NCBI GenBank assembly: GCA_964486555.1
Contig: CAZANP010000027.1
Location: 1 to 24,106 of the forward strand
Direction: 5' to 3'
From: 4484-232 sp964486555
GTDB taxonomy: Bacteria > Thermotogota > Thermotogae > Thermotogales > Thermotogaceae
Length of the DNA stretch: 24,106 nucleotides
Shown piece by piece: positions 14,478 through 22,370 of the stretch (positions are counted from its first letter, which is position 1; every line of letters starts with the position of its first letter). The position numbers were made by a program, and so were the translations under genes. A model generated the notes under the pieces. It ran no database searches. It was not told the DNA's origin and saw nothing but the letters and a program-made list of their open reading frames with translations.

Positions 14478-14512
14478 TATAATTGGGTTTGGAAAATTTT
14501 CACCGATATGAT
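14478..14512 (+). promoter_or_regulatory. Candidate promoter(s) of the sugar operon
   Basis: Two -10 boxes are possible: TATAAT at 14478-14483, without a good -35, and TATGAT at 14507-14512, with TTGGGT (14483-14488) 18 bases upstream. The second would start transcription near 14519, about 10 bases before the operator at 14529-14542, an effective place for repression. Sequence alone does not decide between them. Confidence 0.45.
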
Positions 14513-14528
14513 AATTCTAATTCTGGTG

Positions 14529-14542
14529 AATGTATGTACATT
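14529..14542 (+). promoter_or_regulatory. AraR-like operator
   Basis: AATGTA and TACATT form a perfect inverted repeat around a central TG, in the leader of the AraR-type regulator gene. B. subtilis AraR sites follow ATTTGTACGTACAAAT, and the GTAnGTAC core is similar. The position between promoter and ribosome site fits autoregulation of the whole operon. Binding is inferred. Confidence 0.55.
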
Positions 14543-14570
14543 TACGTTCAATTTGTGGAGGGGAGACATC

Positions 14571-15626
14571 ATTATCCCAAAGTACAGGTTGATAGAGAAG
14601 TATCTCATAGATGCCTTAAAATCCGGTAAGTACAAAAATGGAGATAAGCTTCCAACTGAAAAGGAATTGATGGAAAAATTCAAGGCGAGTAGGGAGACTG
14701 TTCGAAAAGCTCTTGACAGACTCGTTCTAAAGAACCTGATAGTTAGAAAACCTGGAATAGGAACCTTCGTGAGTCTTGAGAAAAAGAGCAAAGTCATTGG
14801 AATCATCGTTCAACAGATAACGAGTTACATATTCCCGTACATAGTTCTTGGTGCTGAAGATTCACTCTTCAAGAACGGTTACAAGATGTTACTGGGAAAC
14901 GCATCCGAAGATCCTGTGAAGGAGAGACAGGTCATCAACGAGTGGCTCGAAATAGGTGTTGAGGGTATGATCATAGATCCCGTCTACAGCGCTACAAAGA
15001 GAGCTAATAAAGAACTCATTGAAGATATCGTGAAAAAAGGTATAAAGGTAGTTCTTGTAAACAGTGATTTCAGGATAAAGGGAACGGGTGCTGTCATTTT
15101 GGATGATGAATACGGTGGGAGGAAAGCTGCCGAAATATTCAAAGAGTACGGCCACAAAAAGGTTGCGGTTCTTTACAAATCCATTCATCTTCCGAGTGTC
15201 CTGAGAGCCAGGGGATTCGTTGAGCGAGGAAAGGAGCTCGGGTTTGAGAAGATATACGAAAGATCCTTCAACATGTCCGAATTCACAGGTGTTCCCATGC
15301 AGCACGCATACGAACTTTTGAATCTTCCAAAGGATGAAAGACCAACGGCGGTGTTTTGCTACAACGACGCAACGGCCCTCCAATTCTACATGACAGCCAA
15401 GAGGATGGGACTGAGTGTTCCAGAAGATATATCGATCATTGGTTTCGATGATGCACCGATAGGGGATTTCAGGATGAAGCTCTCAACGTTCATACACCCC
15501 AAGGAGGAAGTTGGGAAGAAAGCTGTGGAGATCCTCCTCAACATGGTTGAGGGGAAAGAAGGTGAAACGTACATTTTCAAACCGGAATTCGTTATGAGAA
15601 GCTCTGTGAGTCAACCAGGAGGTTGA
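14571..15626 (+). CDS. araR: AraR-type transcriptional regulator (GntR helix-turn-helix fused to LacI-type sugar-binding domain)
   Basis: The first 70 residues are a GntR winged helix (YRLIEKYLIDALKSGKYKNG, LPTEKELMEKFKASRETVRKAL, LIVRKPGIGTFVS). Residues about 75-350 are a LacI/periplasmic-binding-type effector domain (KVIGIIVQQ, GVEGMIIDP, GRKAAEIFKEYGHKKVAVL, PEDISIIGFDDAPIG). This fusion defines AraR, which represses sugar operons until effector binds. The start is unusual: no ATG, GTG or TTG sits after the strong GGAGGGGAG site (14557-14565). ATT at 14571 is at the right distance, and the product then begins I-I-P-K-Y, aligned with M-L-P-K-Y of B. subtilis AraR as I recall it. An ATG at 14508 in the same frame has no ribosome site and would place the operator inside the gene. 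First gene of the operon, 4 bases before araD. Confidence 0.85.
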   Translation: MIPKYRLIEKYLIDALKSGKYKNGDKLPTEKELMEKFKASRETVRKALDRLVLKNLIVRKPGIGTFVSLEKKSKVIGIIVQQITSYIFPYIVLGAEDSLFKNGYKMLLGNASEDPVKERQVINEWLEIGVEGMIIDPVYSATKRANKELIEDIVKKGIKVVLVNSDFRIKGTGAVILDDEYGGRKAAEIFKEYGHKKVAVLYKSIHLPSVLRARGFVERGKELGFEKIYERSFNMSEFTGVPMQHAYELLNLPKDERPTAVFCYNDATALQFYMTAKRMGLSVPEDISIIGFDDAPIGDFRMKLSTFIHPKEEVGKKAVEILLNMVEGKEGETYIFKPEFVMRSSVSQPGG

Positions 15627-15630
15627 GAAA

Positions 15631-16266
15631 ATGTACGAAGAGTACAAGGAAAAGGTATACGAAGCTCACATGATTCTGGAAAGATACGGACTCGTACCCT
15701 ACACGAGTGGGAATGTGAGTCTTAGAGTGAATTCTCACGTCATCATAAAACCTTCGGGGGTTCCGTACACGGTTTTAAAACCCAAGGACATGGTGGTGGT
15801 TGATCTTGAAGGTAACGTGGTTGAAGGGGATAAAAAGCCTTCGATAGATACCGCAACCCATCTGTATCTTTACAGAAACCTTGATTGGGCAAAGTCTGTG
15901 ATTCACACCCACTCCACCTTCGCCACAGTTTGGGCCGTTCTCGAAAAATCAATACCGGTTCTTTGCACGGCTCATGCAGATGTATTCGGTGAAGAGATTC
16001 CAACAACAGAATACGCACCCGTTGGATCGGAAGCCATTGGAAAAGCTGTTGTCAAAGTTATAGGAAAGTCGGGAACGGTTCTTCTCAGAAAACACGGTGT
16101 CATGGTGGTTGGAGATTCCCTTGAAGATGCCATCAAAAAGGCCATATTCCTTGAGGAAATAGCAAAAGTTGCATATTATGCAAACATTCTTGGGAAACCC
16201 GTACCACTCGATTCCTCGGAAGTTGAGAAGCTCTACAACCAGTATCATACAAGGTACGGTCAGTGA
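15631..16266 (+). CDS. araD: L-ribulose-5-phosphate 4-epimerase-like class II aldolase family protein
   Basis: A class II aldolase/adducin-fold enzyme. In AraD it epimerises L-ribulose-5-phosphate to D-xylulose-5-phosphate by retro-aldol chemistry with a bound metal. The sequence shows the phosphate-site SGN (26-28) and KPSG (40-43), SIDTATH (71-77) with the AraD-type Asp, metal ligands His-92 and His-94 in HTHSTFATVWA, and the third His-155 in RKHGVMVVG. 211 aa, somewhat shorter than the 231-aa E. coli AraD, so a related ketose-phosphate aldolase or epimerase remains possible. The SD AGGAGG lies in the regulator end. The context with isomerase and kinase makes AraD the best call. Confidence 0.82.
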   Translation: MYEEYKEKVYEAHMILERYGLVPYTSGNVSLRVNSHVIIKPSGVPYTVLKPKDMVVVDLEGNVVEGDKKPSIDTATHLYLYRNLDWAKSVIHTHSTFATVWAVLEKSIPVLCTAHADVFGEEIPTTEYAPVGSEAIGKAVVKVIGKSGTVLLRKHGVMVVGDSLEDAIKKAIFLEEIAKVAYYANILGKPVPLDSSEVEKLYNQYHTRYGQ

Positions 16267-16295
16267 ATACCATCTTTTTCAAAGGGGGGTTCCTT

Positions 16296-17612
16296 ATGAA
16301 AAAGTTCCTCGCGATCATGTTAATTGTGATTTTCTCGGTTTTTGCGATGGCAGCAACCAAGATCTCCGTTTTGGTTTCACCCGATAACGCAGATGCTCTA
16401 CAGTGGCTTGCACAAGAGTTCATGAAGAAAAATCCTGATATCAAAGTGGAGATAGTGCCACTCTCATGGGAAGTTTTGTATCCAAAATTGTTGCAGGACT
16501 TAAGATCAAAGGCTGGTACCTTCGAAGCCTTCACCTACGACGTCATGACAACGGGAGCCGTTTCGTTCGGTCTTGTGGACCTTGGAGAGTTCATGAAAGA
16601 GCATCCTGAACTATTGCCTGAAGGTTACGATCTCAACGATTTCATACCTGCTGTTCTCGAAGAAGCTGGAAAATGGGGTGGAAAACTCATAGGATTACCG
16701 TTCTACAACAACACGATGCTCTTCTACTACAGAAAGGATCTCTTTGAAGACCCGAAGATCAAGAAGGCTTTCAAGGAGAAATATGGGAAGGAACTGACGC
16801 TTCCAACAACATGGGAAGAGGTTGTGGACATCGCTGAGTTCTTCACCAAGAAGTACAATCCAAAATCTCCAACCGAATACGGAATCGCTTTGATGTTCCC
16901 AAGAACACACACACTCTTCTACATGTACCTCCTCTTCTTCGGTGAGTACAGAAACGCACCTCTCGGTATCTTGAGACACGGGAAAGCAGACCTTGAATAC
17001 GGTGAATACTTCACGGAGGATCACAAACCCGCATTCAACAGTGAAGAAGGTTTGAAGGCACTCGAAATGATGAAGAAACTGATGGCCTACAGTCCAGATC
17101 CACTCGGTTCCGACTACGGTGAAACGATAGAGTACTTCAATCAGGGACTCGTCGCTATGGTGCCTCAGTGGACAGGGCCTTACCTCATGTTCAAGACCAC
17201 TCTCGGTGCAGATAAAGTTGGTATCATACCGATGCCTGGTAGATCCGTGAGTGGTCAATGGGCACTCGGTATCAACAAGTTCATACCTGAGGAGAAGAAA
17301 ATCGCTGCGTTCAAATTCATAACCTTCGCCACCACAAAATGGGCTGACAAGAACAAATTCCTCAAATTCGCAGTTGCTCCTGCAAGGATGTCCACACTCA
17401 AGGATCCAGAAGTCAGAGCGGCAGATCCAAGAGTACCTGCTCTGGAGGTTACGTACGTAACACAGACTCACAGACCCAGGATACCTGAAGAACCGAAACT
17501 CGAGGACATCACGGTCGAATACTTCTCCAAGATTCTGTCAGGAGAGCTTCCACTCTCCATCGACACCCTGAACGAACTTGCGAATAAGTGGAAGGAGATA
17601 CTTGGTAAATAA
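16296..17612 (+). CDS. Sugar ABC transporter substrate-binding protein
   Basis: A secreted family 1 solute-binding protein that delivers a sugar to the two downstream permeases. ATG at 16296 is preceded by AAAGGGGGG and gives a clear signal peptide MKKFLAIMLIVIFSVFAMA with cleavage likely before ATK. An in-frame GTG at 16263 overlapping the araD stop would add 11 odd residues and is rejected. The mature protein shows WLAQEFMKKNPDIKVEI, KWGGKLIGLPFYNNTMLFYYRKDLFEDP and TLPTTWEEVVDIAEFFTKKYNP, typical of this family. 438 aa. Aromatic-rich segments (FYNN, FYMYLLFFGEY, MVPQWTGPY) would form the sugar site. The operon context suggests a pentose, deoxyhexose or a short oligosaccharide. Confidence 0.88.
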   Translation: MKKFLAIMLIVIFSVFAMAATKISVLVSPDNADALQWLAQEFMKKNPDIKVEIVPLSWEVLYPKLLQDLRSKAGTFEAFTYDVMTTGAVSFGLVDLGEFMKEHPELLPEGYDLNDFIPAVLEEAGKWGGKLIGLPFYNNTMLFYYRKDLFEDPKIKKAFKEKYGKELTLPTTWEEVVDIAEFFTKKYNPKSPTEYGIALMFPRTHTLFYMYLLFFGEYRNAPLGILRHGKADLEYGEYFTEDHKPAFNSEEGLKALEMMKKLMAYSPDPLGSDYGETIEYFNQGLVAMVPQWTGPYLMFKTTLGADKVGIIPMPGRSVSGQWALGINKFIPEEKKIAAFKFITFATTKWADKNKFLKFAVAPARMSTLKDPEVRAADPRVPALEVTYVTQTHRPRIPEEPKLEDITVEYFSKILSGELPLSIDTLNELANKWKEILGK

Positions 17613-17622
17613 GGAGGTGCGA

Positions 17623-17640
17623 GGGGGCCGGGTGGCCCCC
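17623..17640 (+). promoter_or_regulatory. Intercistronic hairpin between Shine-Dalgarno and permease start
   Basis: GGGGGCC (17623-17629) pairs with GGCCCCC (17634-17640) around GGGT. It lies between an AAGGAGGTG ribosome site (17611-17619, touching the binding-protein stop) and the permease ATG (17647). There is no T-run. It may stabilise the 3' end of the binding-protein message, and folding would shorten the SD-to-ATG distance from 29 to about 11 bases. Confidence 0.7.
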
Positions 17641-17646
17641 CTTAAC

Positions 17647-18537
17647 ATGGAAAGAAAGGGGAAAAGACTCGTACCATGGCTTATGGTCTTGCCTGTTATA
17701 GCACTTTTCCTCGCCATGACCATATATCCCTTTGGTTTCATGATCTGGGCATCTTTCAGAGATTACGATCTTTCAAAGGGCGAGGAGACCCATTTCATAG
17801 GTCTTTCCAATTATTTTCAGATTTTCAAGGACACGACAGCGATTGAATCTATGAAATTCACCGCCAAATTGTTGGCGATAGCGGTATCTTCCGAACTCAT
17901 TCTGGGGACCCTTATAGCGTTTTTGATAAGGGGTGTTAGAGGGGAGAAGGTTATAAGATCTGCCTTGATAATCCCTATGATGGTTCCACCTGCTGTTTCT
18001 GGTGTTGCGTGGAAGATGCTCTATAACTTTGCCTTTGGACCCGTCAATTGGTTCCTGTCGTTGTTCGGTGTTTCGAGAATATCGTGGCTTGGAAATTCTT
18101 TCTACGCTCAACTCGGTATCATCATAATCGATATATGGCAGTGGACTCCTTTTATATTTTTGATGATTTATGCCGGCCTTCAATCCATTCCTCAGGATCT
18201 CATAGATGCTGCAAGAGTTGATGGAGCCGATTGGGGAAAGGTGTTTTTACACATAGAACTTCCTCTCCTGAGGCCTTTGATTCTCGTCGCGCTGGTACTG
18301 AGAATCATAGATTGTTTGAAGACATTCGATATAGTTTTCATGACAACATGGGGAGGGCCAGGTTCTGCAACTCACACTTACAGTTTCTACGTTTACAAAG
18401 TGGGGGTGTCCTTTGGTTGGAACATAGGTTACGCATCCGCTCTCAGTGTGATACTGCTTATAGTGAGCATAATCCTTGTGAACATCGTATTCAGAATCGT
18501 CAGAATGAGAGAGCAATTGGGTTTCGGGGGTGAATGA
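17647..18537 (+). CDS. Sugar ABC transporter permease 1 (MalF/UgpA type)
   Basis: An integral inner-membrane permease of a carbohydrate ABC importer. Six hydrophobic segments can be seen, starting with LVPWLMVLPVIALFLAMTIY (residues about 8-30) and ending with ALSVILLIVSIILVNIVF. The EAA loop that contacts the ATPase reads IDAARVDGADWGKVF followed by HIELPLLRP. 296 aa. ATG at 17647 is the best start, because the product then begins MERKGKRLVPW. The ribosome site is 29 bases away across a hairpin; an in-frame GTG at 17632 lies inside that hairpin. The stop overlaps the next permease start by 3 bases. Confidence 0.9.
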   Translation: MERKGKRLVPWLMVLPVIALFLAMTIYPFGFMIWASFRDYDLSKGEETHFIGLSNYFQIFKDTTAIESMKFTAKLLAIAVSSELILGTLIAFLIRGVRGEKVIRSALIIPMMVPPAVSGVAWKMLYNFAFGPVNWFLSLFGVSRISWLGNSFYAQLGIIIIDIWQWTPFIFLMIYAGLQSIPQDLIDAARVDGADWGKVFLHIELPLLRPLILVALVLRIIDCLKTFDIVFMTTWGGPGSATHTYSFYVYKVGVSFGWNIGYASALSVILLIVSIILVNIVFRIVRMREQLGFGGE

Positions 18538-19391
18538 TGGTGAGAAAAATACTCTCAATTTTGAGATACATCCTCGTTTTCATGTGCCTCGTTTTCTTCC
18601 TCTTTCCCGTTTATTGGCTTGTCATAACCGCTTTCAAGCCTCCAGATGAATGGTTCGGATGGCCTCCAAAGTTCCTTCCAACGAAACCAACTCTGTCCAA
18701 CTTCTTCGGAGCCAAGGAAACGGAGGTCTTCGGCGGGACGACTGGTTCCATCGAGAACATATTCCCGTATTTGAGAAACAGTATCATAGTTGGTGTTTCG
18801 GTGGCTTTGATATCTACAGCCATAAGTGCACTCGCAGCATACGCTATAGCCAGGTACAAAGTTGGTGGACCGTTTCTTGCGGAGTGGATCATCTCCATAA
18901 GGATGCTACCGCCCATAGTTTCTGCGATACCACTCTACGTCATTTTCACAAAGCTGAAGCTTCTGAACACCTGGTGGGCTCTGATACTATCGCATCTTGT
19001 GATAGTCGTTCCCCTTGGTGTGTGGCTTCTGATAAGTTTCTTCAGGGAAATTCCAAGGGAAATAGACGAAGCCGCTTACGTCGATGGGGCAACCCCTTTC
19101 CAGGCGTTTTTCTACGTTGTCCTGCCTCTGAGTGCACCAGGACTTGCGGCGGTTGCGATACTCTCGCTCATACAGAGCTGGGGAGAGTTTCTGCTGGCTC
19201 TGGTTCTAACGAACGATTCAAGGGCCCAGACCCTTCCAATATTCCTTGGGAGGTACATAACAGGTTGGAGGGTTGCCTGGGGTCCACTCTCTGCAGCTGG
19301 GATAGTCACGATGCTCCCAGTTGTCATCTTTGCTATACTCATGCAGAGATATCTCATAAGAGGCCTCACGTTCGGAGCTGTGAAAGGATAA
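18534..19391 (+). CDS. Sugar ABC transporter permease 2 (MalG/UgpE type)
   Basis: The second membrane subunit of the importer. It has an N-terminal membrane segment (ILRYILVFMCLVFFLFPVYWLVITAF), several further hydrophobic segments, and the EAA loop DEAAYVDGATPFQAFFYVVLPL. It ends YLIRGLTFGAVKG, the usual MalG-type tail. 285 aa, family length. The ATGATG start overlaps the stop of permease 1; the second ATG (18537) is better spaced from GGGGGTGA, so the true N-terminus could be one residue shorter. No ATP-binding subunit gene is in the operon or elsewhere in the window. Confidence 0.92.
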   Translation: MMVRKILSILRYILVFMCLVFFLFPVYWLVITAFKPPDEWFGWPPKFLPTKPTLSNFFGAKETEVFGGTTGSIENIFPYLRNSIIVGVSVALISTAISALAAYAIARYKVGGPFLAEWIISIRMLPPIVSAIPLYVIFTKLKLLNTWWALILSHLVIVVPLGVWLLISFFREIPREIDEAAYVDGATPFQAFFYVVLPLSAPGLAAVAILSLIQSWGEFLLALVLTNDSRAQTLPIFLGRYITGWRVAWGPLSAAGIVTMLPVVIFAILMQRYLIRGLTFGAVKG

Positions 19392-19407
19392 ATGGAGGTG
19401 ATGTGAA

Positions 19408-20826
19408 GTGAAGGTGAAACTTGGTTTCGCACCAACAAGGAGGAACGTCTTTAGCAAGGAAGATGCCTTAAGGCAAAAAGAGCTTATAGAAAATAAATTG
19501 AGAGAGTGGAAGGTTGATTTCGTAGGTCTTGATTGGTTGAATGAAGAAGGACTCCTTTTCGATGAAAGGGATGTTCCAAAGGTCGTTGAAAAATTCATGT
19601 CCGAGAAGGTCGATGCACTCTTCGTTCCTCACGTTAACTTCGGGACTGAAGATGCCGTGGCAAAACTTGCAAAAGCTTTAAATGTACCAGTTCTTCTCTG
19701 GGGGCCAAGGGATGAGTCTCCCCTTCCAGATGGTACAAGGCTCCGAGATACCCAATGTGGTCTCTTCGCAACGAGTAAAGTTCTGAGAAGGTTTGGAATG
19801 AAGTTCACCTACATAGTGAACACATCCGTTGATGATCCTGTGTTTGAGAGAGGGTTCAAAAATTTCATAAAAGCGGCTTCTGTCGTTAAAACCTTCAGAA
19901 AAATGAGAGTTGGGGTTATAAGCACAAGACCAAGGGACTTTTGGACCGTCATACACAACGAAGGGGAGCTCGTCGAAAGATTTGGGATAGAGCTTGTTCC
20001 AACGACTTTGGTTGATATCGTGGATAGCGCTCAAAAAATGCTCGATTCAAAAGAAATCAGGGAAGAATTTGAAAAACTGAAAGAAAAAGTGGATTTTTCG
20101 GAAGTAGGAGAGGAGTACTTCAAAAAGGTCCTTGCCCTCAAGGTCGTCATGAAGAGTTGGGCGGAAGAGTGGAATCTAACGGCGATAGCTATACAATGTT
20201 GGACAGCGCTTCAGAAAGCTTTCGGTATAATGCCCTGCTTCGCTCATTCTCTCCTTTCTGATGAGGGACTTCCTGTAGCCTGCGAGACGGATGTTCATGG
20301 AGCTATAAGCATGGCCCTTGCACAATCCGCAACACTTTACAGTAAGCCATCGTTTTTGGCGGATCTCACCATCAGACATCCTCAAAACGAGAATGCAGAA
20401 CTCTTGTGGCATTGTGGACCATTCCCGCTTTCACTTGCGAAGGGGAAACCGAAGGTTGGCAGGCATTTCATACTTGAAAGTCACAGTCCAGGTGTGTCGG
20501 AATGGGAGATAGTGGGAGGGGATATAAGTATTCTGAGATTCGATGGAGATCATGGGGAATACAGTGTGTTCGTATCCCATGCTAAAGGTACAACTGGTCC
20601 CTACAACAGGGGAACGTATCTTTGGGTTGAGTTCAAAAACTGGCCGAAAATCGAAGAAAAGATAATATATGGCCCGTACATCCACCATGTGGCGGGAGTT
20701 CATGACAAAATAGCCCCAGTTATTTACGAAGCGGTTAAATACATGGAGGGTGTAAAATTTGATCCAGGTGAGCCGGATGAGGAAGAGATAAGAGCATGGC
20801 TCAGGGGAGAAGTAGAGAATATATAA
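19408..20826 (+). CDS. L-fucose/L-arabinose isomerase-family protein
   Basis: Probably a metal-dependent aldose-ketose isomerase. The fold pattern is that of the fucose isomerase-like family: an N-terminal Rossmann-type part (VDALFVPHVNFGTEDAVAKLAKAL, VLLWGPRDE) and a C-terminal catalytic part. Candidate metal ligands are Glu-293 (ACETDVHGA), Asp-319 (LADLTI) and His-426 or His-427 (GPYIHHVAGVH). Glu and Asp are 26 residues apart, close to the 24 of E. coli FucI. 472 aa. It does not read like the classical 496-aa AraA. The start is GTG with GGAGGTG 8-9 bases upstream. Followed by a sugar kinase. The substrate may be L-arabinose, L-fucose, D-arabinose or another aldose; context favours a pentose. 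Confidence 0.8.
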   Translation: MKVKLGFAPTRRNVFSKEDALRQKELIENKLREWKVDFVGLDWLNEEGLLFDERDVPKVVEKFMSEKVDALFVPHVNFGTEDAVAKLAKALNVPVLLWGPRDESPLPDGTRLRDTQCGLFATSKVLRRFGMKFTYIVNTSVDDPVFERGFKNFIKAASVVKTFRKMRVGVISTRPRDFWTVIHNEGELVERFGIELVPTTLVDIVDSAQKMLDSKEIREEFEKLKEKVDFSEVGEEYFKKVLALKVVMKSWAEEWNLTAIAIQCWTALQKAFGIMPCFAHSLLSDEGLPVACETDVHGAISMALAQSATLYSKPSFLADLTIRHPQNENAELLWHCGPFPLSLAKGKPKVGRHFILESHSPGVSEWEIVGGDISILRFDGDHGEYSVFVSHAKGTTGPYNRGTYLWVEFKNWPKIEEKIIYGPYIHHVAGVHDKIAPVIYEAVKYMEGVKFDPGEPDEEEIRAWLRGEVENI

Positions 20827-20848
20827 AAACAGAAGGAGGGGGTTCCGA

Positions 20849-22369
20849 ATGTATCTGATAGGAAGTGATATAGGAACGCAGGGTACAAAATCCGTTATGG
20901 TGGATGAGAAGGGAAACGTCATAGCCGAAGCAACGAGAGAGTACGATGTCATAACCCCCAAACCGTCGTGGGCGGAACAATGGCCTGATGTATGGGTGAA
21001 AGCCGTGTACGAGACAGTGAAAGAAGTCGTTGAAAAGTCGGGAGTGGACAAGAAAGAGATAGCTGGTATAGCGATAAGTGGCCTTTATGGAGGATCCGGT
21101 ATCCCGGTTGATAAGAACATGGAGCCCATAAGACCTTGTTTGATATGGATGGATAGAAGGGCAGTTGAAGAAACCGAGTGGGTTAAGAAAAACGTTCCAA
21201 AGGAAAAGATTTTCGAGATAACAGGAAACTACGTCGATTCATATTACGGATTCACCAAGATGATGTGGATAAGGAACAACGAACCCGAAGTGTGGAAGAA
21301 GATATACAAGTTCGTAACACCCAAGGATTACGTCATATACCAGATGACAGGAGAGCTCGCAATAGACTATTCATCCGCCGGAAATTTAGGGGGAGTTTTC
21401 GATATAAGAAAGTTGACCTGGTCAGAGGAGATGTGTAAAATTCTTGGAATACCAATGGAATACCTGCCGGAGAGAATCGTGAAATCATCAGATATCGTTG
21501 GCAAAGTGAAGAAAGAAGTTTCAGAACCCTGTGGTCTTCTTGAAGGAACTCCCGTGATCGCGGGAGGAATAGACGCTCCCGTTGCTCAGCTTTCAGCTGG
21601 TGCTCTGGAAGAAGGAGAACACGTTGCCATGGTTGGAACGTCAACCTGTTGGGGAACGGTTCACGACGGAAAGAACCTCCCGTTTGGCTTGGTGAGCTAT
21701 CCATACGTTGTTTACGACACAGAGAGAATATACACCTTTGGAGGATCCGCAACAACCGGAGCTCTTGCTAGATGGTTCAAAGAGCAGTTCGGTGAATCCG
21801 AAAGTGTCGTTGGAGAGAGAACAGGCATGTCTCCTTATCAACTTTTCGACAAAGAGGCTGAAAACATTCCTGCAGGGAGTGAAGGAATCATAGTTCTTCC
21901 ATACTTCATGGGTGAAAGATCCCCAATTTGGGATCCCAAAGCAAAGGGCGTGTTCTTTGGTGTCACCCTGTACCACACAAGGGCGCATCTCTACAAAGCA
22001 CTGATGGAAGGTGGAGCCTACGCTTTGAGGCACAACATGGAGGAAGGATTGAAAGCAGGTCTCAAACTGAACGATGAGTGCTGGATAGTTGGTGGTGTAT
22101 CGAAATCGTCCATTTGGGTCAGGATATTCGCAGACGTTACAGGCTACAAGATGAGACAGGTTGCAAGTCTGGTGGAAGCACCATTTGGAGACGCATTCCT
22201 TGCAGGTCTTGGGACCGGGATAATAGACAAACCCGAGAGGATAAGGGAATGGGTTAAATATAAAGAGCCAGTAGAGCCCGACCCCGAGAACAAGAAGATC
22301 TATGATACATATTATGAGATGTTCAAGAAGCTTTATGAAAAAACCAAGGAATTGATGTGGAAACTCTGA
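20849..22369 (+). CDS. FGGY-family carbohydrate kinase
   Basis: Phosphorylates a ketose or polyol with ATP, most likely the product of the isomerase upstream. The N-terminal phosphate loop DIGTQGTKS is at 7-15. The catalytic Asp is probably Asp-242 in GGIDAPVAQLSAGAL. The adenosine/phosphate segment MVGTSTCW follows, then the FGGY signature region GVFFGVTLYHTRAHLYKALMEGGAYAL and the C-terminal GGVSKSSIWVRIFADVTG. 506 aa, the xylulokinase-like size. The sugar-site text SGLYGGSGIPVD differs from both standard xylulokinase (SGQMHG-type) and classical AraB, so the substrate is left open; L-ribulose would make the pathway complete with araD. ATG at 20849 has AGGAGGGG upstream. Confidence 0.88.
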   Translation: MYLIGSDIGTQGTKSVMVDEKGNVIAEATREYDVITPKPSWAEQWPDVWVKAVYETVKEVVEKSGVDKKEIAGIAISGLYGGSGIPVDKNMEPIRPCLIWMDRRAVEETEWVKKNVPKEKIFEITGNYVDSYYGFTKMMWIRNNEPEVWKKIYKFVTPKDYVIYQMTGELAIDYSSAGNLGGVFDIRKLTWSEEMCKILGIPMEYLPERIVKSSDIVGKVKKEVSEPCGLLEGTPVIAGGIDAPVAQLSAGALEEGEHVAMVGTSTCWGTVHDGKNLPFGLVSYPYVVYDTERIYTFGGSATTGALARWFKEQFGESESVVGERTGMSPYQLFDKEAENIPAGSEGIIVLPYFMGERSPIWDPKAKGVFFGVTLYHTRAHLYKALMEGGAYALRHNMEEGLKAGLKLNDECWIVGGVSKSSIWVRIFADVTGYKMRQVASLVEAPFGDAFLAGLGTGIIDKPERIREWVKYKEPVEPDPENKKIYDTYYEMFKKLYEKTKELMWKL

Positions 22370-22370
22370 G

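Noticed and set aside
17448..17461. Perfect 14-base palindrome GTTACGTACGTAAC inside the binding-protein gene, resembling an AraR core
   Set aside because: It encodes ordinary in-frame residues (VTYVT) and one or two perfect 14-base palindromes are expected by chance in 24 kb; a second AraR site for looping is possible but unsupported.
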